Both the position numbers and the translations under genes were made by a program. The notes below the pieces were generated by a model, which was not told the origin of the DNA, made no database searches, and worked only from the letters and a program-made list of their open reading frames with translations. A stretch of 64,000 bases of DNA from Terriglobia bacterium (GTDB lineage: Bacteria > Acidobacteriota > Terriglobia > Versatilivoradales > Versatilivoraceae): assembly GCA_951813285.1 (NCBI GenBank), contig OX638355.1, forward strand, positions 2,809,136-2,873,135. The letters are read 5' to 3'. This document shows positions 52,761 to 62,469 of this stretch, piece after piece (position 1 is the first letter of the stretch; every line of letters starts with the position of its first letter).

Positions 52761-54005
52761 ATGTGGAAGAAAGAGGAGCACGAGATTCCCCGTTCGGAGT
52801 TCGAGCGGCGGATTGAGAGGGTTCGCCAGTTCGCCAGAGACCGCGACCTGGCCGGAGTGGTGGTCTACTCGGCGCCCAAGATTCACCAGTGGAATCAGAC
52901 CGGGCACGTGGGCTACCTCACCAACTGGTCCAACCTGGACCGCATCACCGACACCATGGTGCTGGTCCCCAGCCCGGGCGAGGCGGCGCTGCTGGTGGCG
53001 GGCGTGGAGTACATGCTGGACCAGATCGAAGAGGTTTCCTGGATCGGCCAGGTGCACCTGGTGAGCTCTCCCGATCCTCGGGCGATCTCCCGCGCCTTCG
53101 ACTCCAGCGTGGGTGGAGAAGCCGCCACCCGGGGAGCCCGCAGCTTTGGAGCCGAAATCGCCCGCCTCTTGAAGACCGAAGGCCTCGATGGGCGGCCCGT
53201 CGCCATTGCAGGGATCGAAGCCATGCCGGTCACCCTGTATCGCGATCTGGAAGGGAACATCCCGGCCGGAATCGCGGAAGCGCCCGACGCGGTGGCCGAT
53301 CTCCGGCAGTTCAAGACGCCGGAGGAAGCCGCATTGTTGCGGCGCACGGCGGAGATCTCCGATTCAAGTTACCACCGAATGGCGGAGGTCCTCAGGGCGG
53401 GAATGTGGGGGTATGAGCTCACCGCCGAGATGGACGCCGCGGCCAGGCAGCAGGGAGCCGACTTCGTCTACCACTGCATGCATACCGCCCCGGGAAGCGA
53501 TATGAAGTCGGGCAAGCTGTCGGTCAAATGCCACGATTGGCGCCTGAACCGCGGCGACTACATCAACGTCAACGCCTATGTGGTCTACAAGGGTTACTGG
53601 ATCCAGAGCGACCGGGCGGGCACCATCGGACCGGTCTTGGACAAGGCGTCCGCCGAGATGGTGGAAGCCAACCTGCAGGTACAGGACGAGGTGCTCGGGG
53701 TCATCCGCCCCGGACTCCCCATCGGTGAGTTGATTGAGGTCGGCAACCGGACCGCGGCCCGGTTCGGGTATGAGATCCAGGGCGGCCGGATCGGACATGG
53801 CCAGGGCCTCGACTATTCGGAACGTCCCTTTCTGCTGGCCGGGAGCCGGGAAGTGCTTCAGCCGGGCCACGTATTCGTGCTGCACGTCTGTCTGGGAGAG
53901 CCCGGGGGAACGCTCATGATCAATCCTATCGCCGATCTCTGCTACCTGACTGCCGACGGAGTCGAGGTCCTCAACAAGTTCCCCCGAGGGTTGTTTCACC
54001 TGTGA
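52761..54005 (+). CDS. Peptidase M24 family (Xaa-Pro dipeptidase-like)
   Basis: A 414-aa two-domain pita-bread-fold protein. The N-terminal creatinase-like domain (about residues 1-160) includes FERRIERVRQFARDRDLAGV. In the C-terminal part the metal-ligand positions are changed: the first region is GDYINVNAYVVYKGYWIQSD where Asp-x10-Asp is expected, the His is in GGRIGHGQGLDYSERPF, and the Glu sites are in LHVCLGEPGGTLMI. Not all canonical ligands are obvious, so it may be a non-peptidase or have altered metal binding. ATG at 52761 chosen as upstream frame is TnpB-side sequence. It marks the right edge of the accessory region. Confidence 0.78.
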   Translation: MWKKEEHEIPRSEFERRIERVRQFARDRDLAGVVVYSAPKIHQWNQTGHVGYLTNWSNLDRITDTMVLVPSPGEAALLVAGVEYMLDQIEEVSWIGQVHLVSSPDPRAISRAFDSSVGGEAATRGARSFGAEIARLLKTEGLDGRPVAIAGIEAMPVTLYRDLEGNIPAGIAEAPDAVADLRQFKTPEEAALLRRTAEISDSSYHRMAEVLRAGMWGYELTAEMDAAARQQGADFVYHCMHTAPGSDMKSGKLSVKCHDWRLNRGDYINVNAYVVYKGYWIQSDRAGTIGPVLDKASAEMVEANLQVQDEVLGVIRPGLPIGELIEVGNRTAARFGYEIQGGRIGHGQGLDYSERPFLLAGSREVLQPGHVFVLHVCLGEPGGTLMINPIADLCYLTADGVEVLNKFPRGLFHL

Positions 54006-54139
54006 GTGTTGCAGCCGAACCGGATTTCCAACCAAAGTCAACGCCTGAAGGAGGTGCTCATGCGGGTCACGCGCTTGAATCCCCCGTCCCTGCCGAAGCC
54101 CCCGGCCGCCTACTCACAAGTGGTGCGCAAGGGAGAACG

Positions 54140-55213
54140 ATGAATTTTCGTAGCGACAATGAATCGCCGGCGGCGCCGGAAATCCTGGCGGCTCTTCAGG
54201 AGGCCAACTCAGGTCACGCCTATGCCTATGGAGAGGATGGGGTCACTTCCGGGATGAGAGAACGCTTCCGGGAGACCTTCGAGACAGACCTGGAGGTCTT
54301 GCCGGTGGCGACGGGTACGGCGGCCAACTCCTTGTCCATCGCCCAACTGGCGCCCGCCTACGGTGCCGTCTTCTGCCACCACGAGGCCCACCTCCATGCC
54401 GACGAGTGCGGGGGCCCCGAGTTCTACAGCGGGGGCGCCAAGGTGATTCCACTGTCCGGGGAACTGGCCAAGATCTGCCCTCGGACCCTGCAAACCGCCC
54501 TGGCCAAGATGGAGGAGATGGGGATCCATGAAAGTCAGCCCAGCGCCGTCAGCCTCAGTCAGGCGACCGAGTTGGGAACCGTCTACAAGCCGGATGAGAT
54601 CCGCGAGATATCCCGGATCGCCCGCGGTGGGGGGATGGGGCTGCACATGGATGGCGCCCGCCTCGCCAATGCCGTGCAAAGACTGGGTTGCACACCCGCC
54701 GAGCTGACCTGGAAGGCCGGCGTCGACATCCTTTCCTTTGGGGCCACCAAGAACGGCGCCATGGCTGCCGAGGCGGTGGTGGTCTTCAACAGCGACCGGG
54801 CCGCGGGCCTGGCTCGCCGTCACAAGCGCGCCGGGCACCTCTTCAGCAAGATGCGCTTCATGTCGGTTCAACTGGAAACCTATCTCACGGACGACCTGTG
54901 GCTGCAACTGGCCAGTCGGGCCAACCGGGCGGCGGATGCGCTTTCGGCAGGTCTTGGCCGGCTTGCCGGCGTGGAGGTCCTCTATCCGGTGGAGGCCAAC
55001 GAAGTATTCGTCAAGATGCCACGCCCATTGGCCGATGGCTTGAAGGAAGCGGGCTACGAGTTCCATCTTTGGCCGGGGAGCCGGGACCACTATCGATTGG
55101 TCACCTGCTTCGCAACCCGGGTGGATGCGGTGAACGCTTTTTTGACCTTGGCCAGGCGACTGGCGGATGGCTTTAAGGCGGGAGAGCTGGCCAAGGGACG
55201 TGACGGCAACTGA
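54140..55213 (+). CDS. Low-specificity threonine aldolase (beta-eliminating lyase family)
   Basis: A 357-aa fold-type I PLP enzyme that splits threonine or allo-threonine into glycine and acetaldehyde. FRSDNESPAAPEILAALQEA is the N-terminus. The segment HHEAHLHADECGGPEFYSGG stacks on PLP, HMDGARLANAVQRLG carries the Asp that binds the pyridine nitrogen, and SFGATKNGAMAAEAVVVF the Schiff-base lysine. Length matches GLY1/LtaE enzymes. AAGGGAGA precedes the ATG, which excludes the in-frame upstream extension. It follows the M24 gene by 134 bp on the same strand. Confidence 0.9.
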   Translation: MNFRSDNESPAAPEILAALQEANSGHAYAYGEDGVTSGMRERFRETFETDLEVLPVATGTAANSLSIAQLAPAYGAVFCHHEAHLHADECGGPEFYSGGAKVIPLSGELAKICPRTLQTALAKMEEMGIHESQPSAVSLSQATELGTVYKPDEIREISRIARGGGMGLHMDGARLANAVQRLGCTPAELTWKAGVDILSFGATKNGAMAAEAVVVFNSDRAAGLARRHKRAGHLFSKMRFMSVQLETYLTDDLWLQLASRANRAADALSAGLGRLAGVEVLYPVEANEVFVKMPRPLADGLKEAGYEFHLWPGSRDHYRLVTCFATRVDAVNAFLTLARRLADGFKAGELAKGRDGN

Positions 55214-55334
55214 GGGGCGGGTACGGTGCGGGTCCTATGCGGCCGGGGGAATGCCCCCCACCGCATCAGCCATCGCCTTTCGGTTCGGCTTCTGCGCTGG
55301 GCGCGCGCGGCCTGTTTGAGAACCAACTCTCGGG

Positions 55335-55500
55335 AGAATGCTGCCGCCGCCTGCGCGGCTCGAAAGATTAGCGATCCTTTTCCAATGGCCCGTGCCGGGC
55401 ATAGCCCGGCCCGCGCCCGGCTTACGCCCACGGCTACCTGCTGCCGCCGCTTCGCGGCTCCACTTGAAGCCCGGGCTGGCGCCCGGGGATCGTCTGTTGA
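55335..55500 (+). repeat. GC-rich twin repeat
   Basis: Two imperfect direct units of about 100 bp: each has CTGCCGCCGCxxxGCGGCTC, then, after 40-50 bp, a CCGGGC...GCCCGG inverted motif (CGGGCATAGCCCGG, and CGGGCTGGCGCCCGG). The second unit lies 105 bp after the first. Confidence 0.5.
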
Positions 55501-55904
55501 AAATCCTCTCTTTCGGCAATGTTGTGGCTTAGGCGGAACTTCACGAGCAAAACAGACGTAATTGATTGTAGGAAAGGAGCTTATAAAAAATCAACCTGCC
55601 TTGTTTATGGCAACACCTGAGGCGGGGCCGATGTTGAGCATCCGGAACACCTTGGCCTGCAAATATGTCGCTTGGGTCACCAGCAGCGCTGGGGACGTTG
55701 TTGAATTACTGGAATAACTTTGATCGGCCGCCCTCGAACTACTTGTTCAATTACGTCACCTACGTGCCCCTTACAAGTCATTTCAGCAATTCAACAACGT
55801 CCCCTACTCCCCTATCTGCGGAATTTTGCGAAAGGCTCGGATACTTTAGCGCCCTTCGTGAAAATCTTTTTCCCCTGCCCGACCATTGGCGAATCCCTCT
55901 TGAG

Positions 55905-55952
55905 TCTTCTCCAACCCCTTCGTTGTCCTTCGTGTCTCTTCGTGGATAACTC
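55905..55952 (-). repeat. Partial copy of repeat A
   Basis: CCCCTTCGTTGTCCTTCGTG then CTTCGTGGATAACTCTTTTC: the reverse complement of the purine-rich core of repeat A, about 48 bp. Confidence 0.6.
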
Positions 55953-55955
55953 TTT

Positions 55956-57257
55956 TCAAGCCGGGACCGGTTTCCAGCGGATGGCCCACAGTTCGGACTT
56001 GCCGGTGGCCCCTGCCCAGCGTCTTCTGGATTCGAGTTCGTGGGTGATCCCCCCGACGGTGAGAATCATGCCGTCGTCCAACTCCAGGCTCTGGCTGAAA
56101 CCGCTGCTGCCGTCGCCGTAATAGAGGTAGTAGACCTCGTCCTCCCAGGTTTCCCCCTCGTCGCGGCTGATCATGGCCCGTCCGCTGGACAGGTCGCGCG
56201 GATAACGGTGGTCGTAAGCCACCACGAAGGTTCCGTCGGAGAGACCGACCCCGTAGCCATGGCACTGCCCGTGGTAGTTGGTCAGCGGCCGGAAGCGGTT
56301 CCAGGTCTTGCCGCCGTCGTCGGAATCCGCCAGGAAGACCGTCTTGTAATAGGCGCGCCTGCCCGGATCGACCAGCGGCCACTGGGGCACCACGGCTCCG
56401 TGGTAGCGGATGACGGCGACGAGCCTGCCCGAGGCCATGGGCGCGATCATGGTCTCGTAGCAGTGGCCTCCCAGGAAACCGATCTCGGTGTTGAATCCCG
56501 TGGGTCCGCTCCAGGTGCGGCCCCCGTCGGAGGAGCAGTGGGCATAGGCCGGATCGATCATGTGGGCCCGGGATTCAACGGGCAGGACCAGGGTGTCGTC
56601 GGGAAGCCGGTTAATCGTTCCGGGAATGCGATGGTCGCACTTGGCCGGGTTTCCGATCTCCGAAAGTTGACTCCAGGTCCGGCCCTGATCGGCTGAGCTC
56701 CAGACCAGGATCCCGGACGGGTCCTTTTCTCCCACGCTTTGGGGGGAAATGAAGGTCCCGTCGCTCAGAATCTGAAAGGTGCCGACCATTTTTTCCTGGC
56801 GGGGAATTGTGTCCCAACTGCGTCCGCCATCCCTGGACCGGCACATCAGAGTATTCTGATTGACGTAGATGGTTCCGTCGGGTGCCATGGCCAGCTCCAC
56901 CGTCTGCACGTGGCCCCGGGGGTCGTGCGGCAGAAGGGCTTTTTCGACCGGAACCCGGTTCAAGGCGCCGGCGCGTGCATGGAGGATGTAGGATCCGGCT
57001 TGCATGGCCCGCATCTGCTGGGGAGAAAGGGTGACGCCTCCGAGCCATTCGGTGGACCGGAACCCCTGTTTCCCGTCTCCTTCGGATAAGACCCCGTCCC
57101 CAGCACCACCGGTCTGCGAGCCCCCGCAGGCCGCGGCCCAGCCCAACTGGGTTGCGGCCGCTGCCTGAAGCGTTCGCCGCAGAAACGCCCGCCGTTCAAT
57201 GCCTATTCCGTTCCCATATATCTTCACTGGTACCGTCCTTTCGCTATCGATCTGCAA
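55956..57257 (-). CDS. Secreted sialidase/BNR-repeat protein
   Basis: A 433-aa exported beta-propeller. The N-terminus carries ERRAFLRRTLQAAAATQLGW, a twin-arginine-like signal, then AAACGG, a possible lipobox Cys. Five Asp-box (S-x-D-x-G-x-x-W) repeats are visible: SRDGGRSWDT, SADQGRTWSQ, SSDGGRTWSG, SDDGGKTWNR and SRDEGETWED. No FRIP-type Arg motif was found, so a true neuraminidase activity is not certain; glycan-binding or exo-sialidase-like hydrolysis is possible. Its start and the downstream gene's end (57296) are only 38 bp apart on the same strand. Confidence 0.85.
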   Translation of the reverse strand: MQIDSERTVPVKIYGNGIGIERRAFLRRTLQAAAATQLGWAAACGGSQTGGAGDGVLSEGDGKQGFRSTEWLGGVTLSPQQMRAMQAGSYILHARAGALNRVPVEKALLPHDPRGHVQTVELAMAPDGTIYVNQNTLMCRSRDGGRSWDTIPRQEKMVGTFQILSDGTFISPQSVGEKDPSGILVWSSADQGRTWSQLSEIGNPAKCDHRIPGTINRLPDDTLVLPVESRAHMIDPAYAHCSSDGGRTWSGPTGFNTEIGFLGGHCYETMIAPMASGRLVAVIRYHGAVVPQWPLVDPGRRAYYKTVFLADSDDGGKTWNRFRPLTNYHGQCHGYGVGLSDGTFVVAYDHRYPRDLSSGRAMISRDEGETWEDEVYYLYYGDGSSGFSQSLELDDGMILTVGGITHELESRRRWAGATGKSELWAIRWKPVPA

Positions 57258-57295
57258 ATTTGCTGGTGGCCCATGTAAATACTCCCGACAAATCC

Positions 57296-59098
57296 CTACC
57301 GGAATTGAATGATTTTGACGATGCCCGCCGTCCCGAAGTCGGCATCCTCGGCGGGCTCATACTCAACCGTCACCGGCCTGGGCTGCTGCTTGCCGCAGCT
57401 CAGCTCCACCAGGCCGCCCTCCGGACCCGAGACTCTCACGGAAGCCGCATCCAGAATCGCCAGCGCTACCAACTCCCCCTCAACCCGGAGATGGAGCCGA
57501 GCCCGTTCTCCCAGGCAATCCAGCCTGGAGAACAATCCCTGCACTTCCACCCGGCTCGGTGCCATGTGGGGGCCGGTTGCACCGGCCGGGGAATTCAACG
57601 GACGGCTGGATTCGTCCCGGTTCGGGGCGGAGGCTGGTGTTCGGGGTGCTCCGGCATCCGCGAACAGCAGTGGCGTTTCCTCCGGGGCATCCTCGCTTCC
57701 AACCCCGAGCCAATCCATCAGCTCTTCGGCCAAATCCACTTCCTCTGAGGATCGTGCGTACTTGCGGCAGAGGGCGGCCGCCTGGCGGGCGGCTTCAAGC
57801 CTGCCCAACCGGTGGTAGAGTTGGGCCACTGTCTGGTAGTGGAGAACGGCTTCCTCACGGCTGATTTGCTCGACCCGGATCAACTGGGCCAGGGCCATTC
57901 CGGCTTTCCCCTCCAGCAGCAGAATAGAGCCCAACAATCGGTGGGCATTATCAAAGTCCGGCTTTAGAGCGATCGCCTGGCGCAACACCGTCTTGATACC
58001 TTCGGGTTCGGCATCGGCGTCCTGCAGCAGCCGCGCGAAGTCGTAATACATCTGCGGATTGGCTGCCTCCAGTTCGACGGCCCTGGCGAAATGCCGGCGA
58101 GCCGACTCCTCATCTCCCGAATGGCTGGCCAGATAGCCGAGCGCTTCCGGAATCCGCCAGTCTCCAGGGTGCCGCCGGGCCAGGTCCCGGTAGATTTCCA
58201 GGGCCTGCTCCCGCTTCTTCAGCCCAACCAGCAGGCCGGCCTTGACCAGACTGACTTCCGTCTCGGTGGCCGGCTGGACCCTTGGCTTTTCGACAGACCG
58301 GTTCAAGCGAATCTCGTAAACCGTAGTGGGAAGGCGCTTTTGAACCACATACCGCTTGAAATCGCTCTCGACCTCATCGAGAGTCTTGCCGTAAACCCAT
58401 CGAAATGCCTCTTCTCCCGTCCCGCCGTCGGCCCCTTTCAGGAAGTCGAAAAATCGTTGGCTATAGGGATTCGAGAGGCAGAGCATGTGGGTGAGTGCCC
58501 AGCTCTGAGCGTAGAAGACCTTGGTGCGGTCGCGCTCATCGAAATGAGGAGATTCGTAATCTGCCGATATCAATTCCCGGAACGGGAGCCACTGCCTGTC
58601 CGCGAGCACACGAGCAGCCTTGCCAAACGCCACCTGCTTCCCTTGAGGTTCAAAGGTGGAATAGAGCTCGGCCAGACCCTCGTTCAACCAAACGGGCAAT
58701 TCCGCTCCGGAGTGTTTCACCAACAGGTGAACGTACTCGTGAACGGCCGCGTTCTTGGTCTGGCGGCCCGGCGTGCCCATCACAATGAGGTCCTGCTTTG
58801 GGCTGGACATATAGAAAGCTGCGGCAGCTTTGAAGGGTCGGTAGGGCTTGAATTCCTTGGGGGAGCGAAAGCGGATGATGCGGACAGGGGAAGAAGGTAC
58901 TTTGCCCACGTTTCCGGTCTTGAGGAAAAAGTCTCTGACCTGCTCGAAATAGAGAATGGTTCGGCGGCCGCTTCTCTCCCCGGCATTGGTGAAAAGCTCA
59001 AAGTGCGGCGATTCGATCCGGATCCAGTCGGGTGCGGCAACCGCGGTGCCGGCGGTAACCGCCAGGATGGAAACAAGCAGTAGAACGTGGATTCTCAT
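57296..59098 (-). CDS. TPR-containing zincin-like exported protein
   Basis: A 600-aa protein with a signal peptide (IHVLLLVSILAVTAGTAVAA). An N-terminal gluzincin-like domain follows: IRIESPHFELFTNAGERSG, then VHEYVHLLVKHSG (HExxH) and WLNEGLAELYSTF with the third ligand Glu. TPR repeats start at about residue 280, with ALEIYRDLARRHPGDWRIPE, ARRHFARAVELEAANPQMYY and MALAQLIRVEQISREEA. A C-terminal beta-domain ends it. The arrangement fits 'DUF1570/peptidase MA plus TPR' proteins. ATG at 59098 begins at the signal peptide; a longer frame lies upstream without similarity. Confidence 0.78.
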   Translation of the reverse strand: MRIHVLLLVSILAVTAGTAVAAPDWIRIESPHFELFTNAGERSGRRTILYFEQVRDFFLKTGNVGKVPSSPVRIIRFRSPKEFKPYRPFKAAAAFYMSSPKQDLIVMGTPGRQTKNAAVHEYVHLLVKHSGAELPVWLNEGLAELYSTFEPQGKQVAFGKAARVLADRQWLPFRELISADYESPHFDERDRTKVFYAQSWALTHMLCLSNPYSQRFFDFLKGADGGTGEEAFRWVYGKTLDEVESDFKRYVVQKRLPTTVYEIRLNRSVEKPRVQPATETEVSLVKAGLLVGLKKREQALEIYRDLARRHPGDWRIPEALGYLASHSGDEESARRHFARAVELEAANPQMYYDFARLLQDADAEPEGIKTVLRQAIALKPDFDNAHRLLGSILLLEGKAGMALAQLIRVEQISREEAVLHYQTVAQLYHRLGRLEAARQAAALCRKYARSSEEVDLAEELMDWLGVGSEDAPEETPLLFADAGAPRTPASAPNRDESSRPLNSPAGATGPHMAPSRVEVQGLFSRLDCLGERARLHLRVEGELVALAILDAASVRVSGPEGGLVELSCGKQQPRPVTVEYEPAEDADFGTAGIVKIIQFR

Positions 59099-59123
59099 GG
59101 CGCCATTTCCGCCGGAATGACGG

Positions 59124-60248
59124 CTACAAGTCCCAACCCAGCGGTTGTCTATTCTCCAGAAAGCCGCCGATGGCGGTCGAGCCGGCATGCACCCGGATCT
59201 CAACTTGGTAGAGGCGGCTCTGACCCGGTTCCAGCCACTGGGAGGCCAGGGGATGGCTGTCCTGGTCCTTGCCCCAAAGGGAGCCGCTGAAGGGTTCCAG
59301 AGCGGAGACGTAGGAGCCCCCGGGGGCGTAGTGCTGCCAGTTGGCCAGCCGGGGCAGTTGCCGGACCGGATAGCAGAGCTCAACGGCCAGGTCGAGCCTC
59401 CGGTTGACGACTCCGCAGTGGCCACGACCCTGGGCGTCGCCGGCGATGTCCAGGATCAGGCCCCGGGAACCGCAGGCGGCGTGCTCAGGCATTGGATCGG
59501 GCACCGTCAGGTAGCGATGGAGGTCGCTGTCCAATCGGGACAGGTCGGCCATGGACATGTCGGCGTTCATCTGCCAACCTCCGTTGACACTGCCGCCGTA
59601 AACCAGTTGCGACCCGGAATCCAGCAGGGGATAGCCCAGGTTGACGTGGTATAGCCAGTTGTGGGCCACGGTGGAGTTTCCAAGATTGGTGACTTCGTCC
59701 CGCAGTCGGATCCGGGGCTCACCCAGCCGGCAGGCGATCTGCCGGCGGACTTCAACCACCGGCCCGTACATCTGAGTGTCGCGAATCGCCAGGCCCAAAC
59801 GCATGTCGAGGTCGCCGCGGCCGGGGTCGGGGTTCTTCAGTTCGAGCAGCGCCGCCGGGGTGTTGGAGTGTTGGCCGTGCAGGGCCAGCTTGAGGCCGTC
59901 TTCCTCCCGCCCGGGTCCGATGTAGCGGGGGCCGCAGGCGGTCAGGAGTCCCCCGGGCCAGGCGGCCAGCCAGTCCTCGTCGCGGTGGAGGGGCTGCCGC
60001 GGCGGGCGGTAGCCGTTGGGGGTCAGGTAGGCCAGGCTGTGACTCTGATGGAAAGCCTCCACGATGTCGCCGCCGCGATCCAGCGCCACCGTGAAACGCA
60101 GGCCGGAGCCGGTGTCTACCATCGCCACCCGGCACCCGGGGGCGCCGCCGGCATCGGGCCAGTCGTAGGTGGCGGTGCGGATGCCGCCCACCTGGTGAAT
60201 AAGCTCGAACTTGTCGGCGTCGAAGGCGATTGGCGTGTCTTGACTCAT
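59124..60248 (-). CDS. DUF4432 (aldose-1-epimerase-like) family protein
   Basis: A 374-aa cytoplasmic protein with the galactose-mutarotase-like beta-sandwich typical of DUF4432. Conserved features are a VALDRGGDIVEAFHQSHSLA strand, NWLYHVNLGYPLLDSGSQLV carrying a catalytic-type His and Asn, and ALEPFSGSLWGKD near the end with a binding Glu. DUF4432 members are linked to sugar or deoxy-sugar metabolism; the substrate is unknown. It lies between the TPR gene (25 bp away) and repeat-A-containing spacer. Confidence 0.82.
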   Translation of the reverse strand: MSQDTPIAFDADKFELIHQVGGIRTATYDWPDAGGAPGCRVAMVDTGSGLRFTVALDRGGDIVEAFHQSHSLAYLTPNGYRPPRQPLHRDEDWLAAWPGGLLTACGPRYIGPGREEDGLKLALHGQHSNTPAALLELKNPDPGRGDLDMRLGLAIRDTQMYGPVVEVRRQIACRLGEPRIRLRDEVTNLGNSTVAHNWLYHVNLGYPLLDSGSQLVYGGSVNGGWQMNADMSMADLSRLDSDLHRYLTVPDPMPEHAACGSRGLILDIAGDAQGRGHCGVVNRRLDLAVELCYPVRQLPRLANWQHYAPGGSYVSALEPFSGSLWGKDQDSHPLASQWLEPGQSRLYQVEIRVHAGSTAIGGFLENRQPLGWDL

Positions 60249-60308
60249 CGATGGTGTCCCCGGCGTCCCGGGGCGGTCCTCGGGTGGCCGCTCCTCAAAC
60301 CTGCGGGC

Positions 60309-60362
60309 AGCGAAAAAAGATATCCACGAAGGGGCACGAAGAACCGCGAAGGGACACTAGGA
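60309..60362 (+). repeat. Partial copy of repeat A
   Basis: ATCCACGAAGGGGCACGAAG then AACCGCGAAGGGACACTAGG: the core of repeat A in the same orientation as copy 1 at 23276. Confidence 0.6.
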
Positions 60363-60438
60363 TAGTGCTTCATGAATTGTTGAGTGCCGATTGTTGATTC
60401 GGGGTTATCAGCACTGAATGTGCCTCAAATCATGAGAT

Positions 60439-62469
60439 CTAGCGCCCACTCCTCAAGTAGTCCCACAGCTCGGCCGCCTGCCGGGTGAGGTAAGGGACAT
60501 CGCTGCCGATGACATAGCCCTGCCTCGCCAGGCGTCTGGCCTCGGTTCGAATCCGACGCAGGTAGGCTTCCCGGCTCGAATAGCGCTCGGCGATGGAGAG
60601 ACGGGGGTCTCCCGCCTGCAGGCGTTCCCGTCGGGTCCCGGGGAAGGGGATGAAGGACCCCACCATGCTGTAGAGCTCTGCCGGGGAGCCGATATCGGGA
60701 TGCCGGAGGTTCCACCCCGTATAGGTGGCCAGGGGTACCCGGATGACGGGAAGACGGATGCCGGCAAGCTCGTTGCCGTCCCGGTCCACCTGAAGAACCA
60801 GCGGTCTGAAGGCCCCTCCCACCCGGGGCGGCTGCAGGGTCGCAATCCCCCTGGTTCGGAAATCGGGGCCGTAATCCAGGCGGTAGGGCTGCATCATCCT
60901 CACGGGAAGCCGGACGCCTGGAATCCCGGGGAAGCTCATCCGGTCCAGGGGCACCAGCTCTCCCTGGGAAATGCGGGGATACTGTGAAGGAGGCGGTTGC
61001 CTGTCCTCGGCCAACCAGGCCTGCAGGGCCAGCAGCAGGGCCCGCATGGGCCAGCGAAAGTCGTTGGGATTGGGCAGGTTGGCGGTGCTCCTTCTTTGCG
61101 GTGGAAAGGAGGCGGGGCCGTGTTGGGTGCCGGCGAAGACGTAGACCCGGGTGTTCGGGGCCGGCGGCACGTCCCGGCCGCCGTCGAGACTGGTGTGAAT
61201 CAGGGAAGCGGCCCTCCCGTAGTATTCGTAAGAGGCGTTGGTGTAGAAGATCTTCGGGGTCGACTCCTGTCGCCGGCTGCGGTCGAGCACCCCTTCGTTG
61301 AGGCCTCTTTCACGGTCCGGCTGCGGAAGGTCGGCAAAGGGGTAGATGACCGTGGGATAAAAGGTGTTCATGAAGGAGTGGGCATCCCGGGAGGGCTGGG
61401 CGAACCGGTGGTTGAAGCTGCCCCGGCTGGCGCCGGCCACGTGGGACAGGACGCCGTCGAAGACCGGACGTCCCCCTTCATCCTGATTGAACCCGTAATA
61501 GAGAAAGGTTCGAAGGAAGCGCCCGCTCTGGGACGTCCCGAACCCGATCGCCCTCCGGAGGCCGGATCCCAACTCCCGCGCCGAGCTTGTCTCCTGGAAA
61601 GCTCCACCATACTTCAGGAAAGCGATGAAGTCGCGGGTGGCCGCCGGGCCCAGTCCCACCAGTGTCGGATTCTCGGCCGCGTAGACCAACTCGTAGATTC
61701 GCCCCGGTTCGAATCCCGAGGCCATGAAGACCTGTCCGCTGCTGGCGACCAGTTTTCCATTTTCCTCCCGGGCCAGCCGCCAGTGCTTGCGCGGGACGAT
61801 CTTTCTGGGACCGTCGGTCAGGTCTCTGACCGTCAGCTTCAGGTCGGGGTCATCCGGGTCGATGGCGGGATAGGCGGGCTCCATGTTCCGGTCGGCCAGG
61901 GGGAAGCTCCGGACCCTGGTTTCGGGAACGAACTCGGCACGTACCAGCCCTCGGATGGGAGTAGAGCCCTGCTTGGCCACCGGAGCGTACAACCTCAGAC
62001 GGTTGGAGACCCGGGGCACGTCGAACTGCCAGCCCAGCCAGGCCAGGCTGAAGCCGTGGTCCAGCAGCAGCGCGTCTCCAAACTCCGTCGGGGTGGTCAG
62101 TTCCCGGGACGAAGTCGCCAGGCTGAACATGCCCAGCATCCCCTTGCGGCCCCGGTTGCAGACCTCGTAGAGGACGGTCCCGTTTCCCTTGCCGGGACGG
62201 GTGGGTCGGATGAGAAAAAAGTCGGAGGAGAACTCCACTTTGCCTCGCCGGTTGCGAGGCGCCAGGTCGATGTCGCAGATGATTCGGTTCTGCTCCAGCC
62301 GGGGGTCGACTTCGAAGAAGACCCTTCCATGGATCTTCTCGTAGGTGCCCGCCGCGCCGAAGCTGCGGCCGTGCAGGACCTCTGACCGGCCCTGCACTTC
62401 CACGCCGACCACCGCCGCGACAGCCAACTGTCCCAGAAGCAGCCACAGACCGAGAATCCGTAGAGCCAT
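60439..62469 (-). CDS. Large secreted alpha/beta-hydrolase-domain protein
   Basis: A 676-aa exported protein. A signal peptide (LGLWLLLGQLAVAAV) precedes GRSFGAAGTYEKIHGRVFFE, the usual N-terminus of the 'alpha/beta hydrolase domain' family (about 600-700 aa). A long beta region follows, then IGFGTSQSGRFLRTFLYYGF, whose G-T-S-Q-S-G is a plausible nucleophile elbow. The C-terminal part has YTGWNLRHPDIGSPAELYSM, another family signature. Such proteins are widespread in environmental bacteria and often annotated as hypothetical; esterase activity is suggested but not proved. Confidence 0.78.
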   Translation of the reverse strand: MALRILGLWLLLGQLAVAAVVGVEVQGRSEVLHGRSFGAAGTYEKIHGRVFFEVDPRLEQNRIICDIDLAPRNRRGKVEFSSDFFLIRPTRPGKGNGTVLYEVCNRGRKGMLGMFSLATSSRELTTPTEFGDALLLDHGFSLAWLGWQFDVPRVSNRLRLYAPVAKQGSTPIRGLVRAEFVPETRVRSFPLADRNMEPAYPAIDPDDPDLKLTVRDLTDGPRKIVPRKHWRLAREENGKLVASSGQVFMASGFEPGRIYELVYAAENPTLVGLGPAATRDFIAFLKYGGAFQETSSARELGSGLRRAIGFGTSQSGRFLRTFLYYGFNQDEGGRPVFDGVLSHVAGASRGSFNHRFAQPSRDAHSFMNTFYPTVIYPFADLPQPDRERGLNEGVLDRSRRQESTPKIFYTNASYEYYGRAASLIHTSLDGGRDVPPAPNTRVYVFAGTQHGPASFPPQRRSTANLPNPNDFRWPMRALLLALQAWLAEDRQPPPSQYPRISQGELVPLDRMSFPGIPGVRLPVRMMQPYRLDYGPDFRTRGIATLQPPRVGGAFRPLVLQVDRDGNELAGIRLPVIRVPLATYTGWNLRHPDIGSPAELYSMVGSFIPFPGTRRERLQAGDPRLSIAERYSSREAYLRRIRTEARRLARQGYVIGSDVPYLTRQAAELWDYLRSGR

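Larger units (their letters stand above)
55214..55955 (+). other. Intergenic stretch of about 740 bp
   Basis: No gene was accepted. It contains a GC-rich twin repeat (55335-55500), a run with GTTGTTGAATTACTGG near 55695, and an antisense partial copy of repeat A at the end. The GC-rich half resembles degraded arrays seen in Acidobacteria intergenic regions. Confidence 0.45.

Noticed and set aside
55665-55949. A 94-codon frame ending in a translated repeat A core
   Set aside because: The C-terminal part is a translation of repeat A and the rest has no match or ribosome-binding site.
60535-60560. GGTTCGAATCC motif resembling a tRNA T-loop
   Set aside because: It lies inside the hydrolase-domain gene, and no cloverleaf (acceptor, D, anticodon stems) can be drawn around it.
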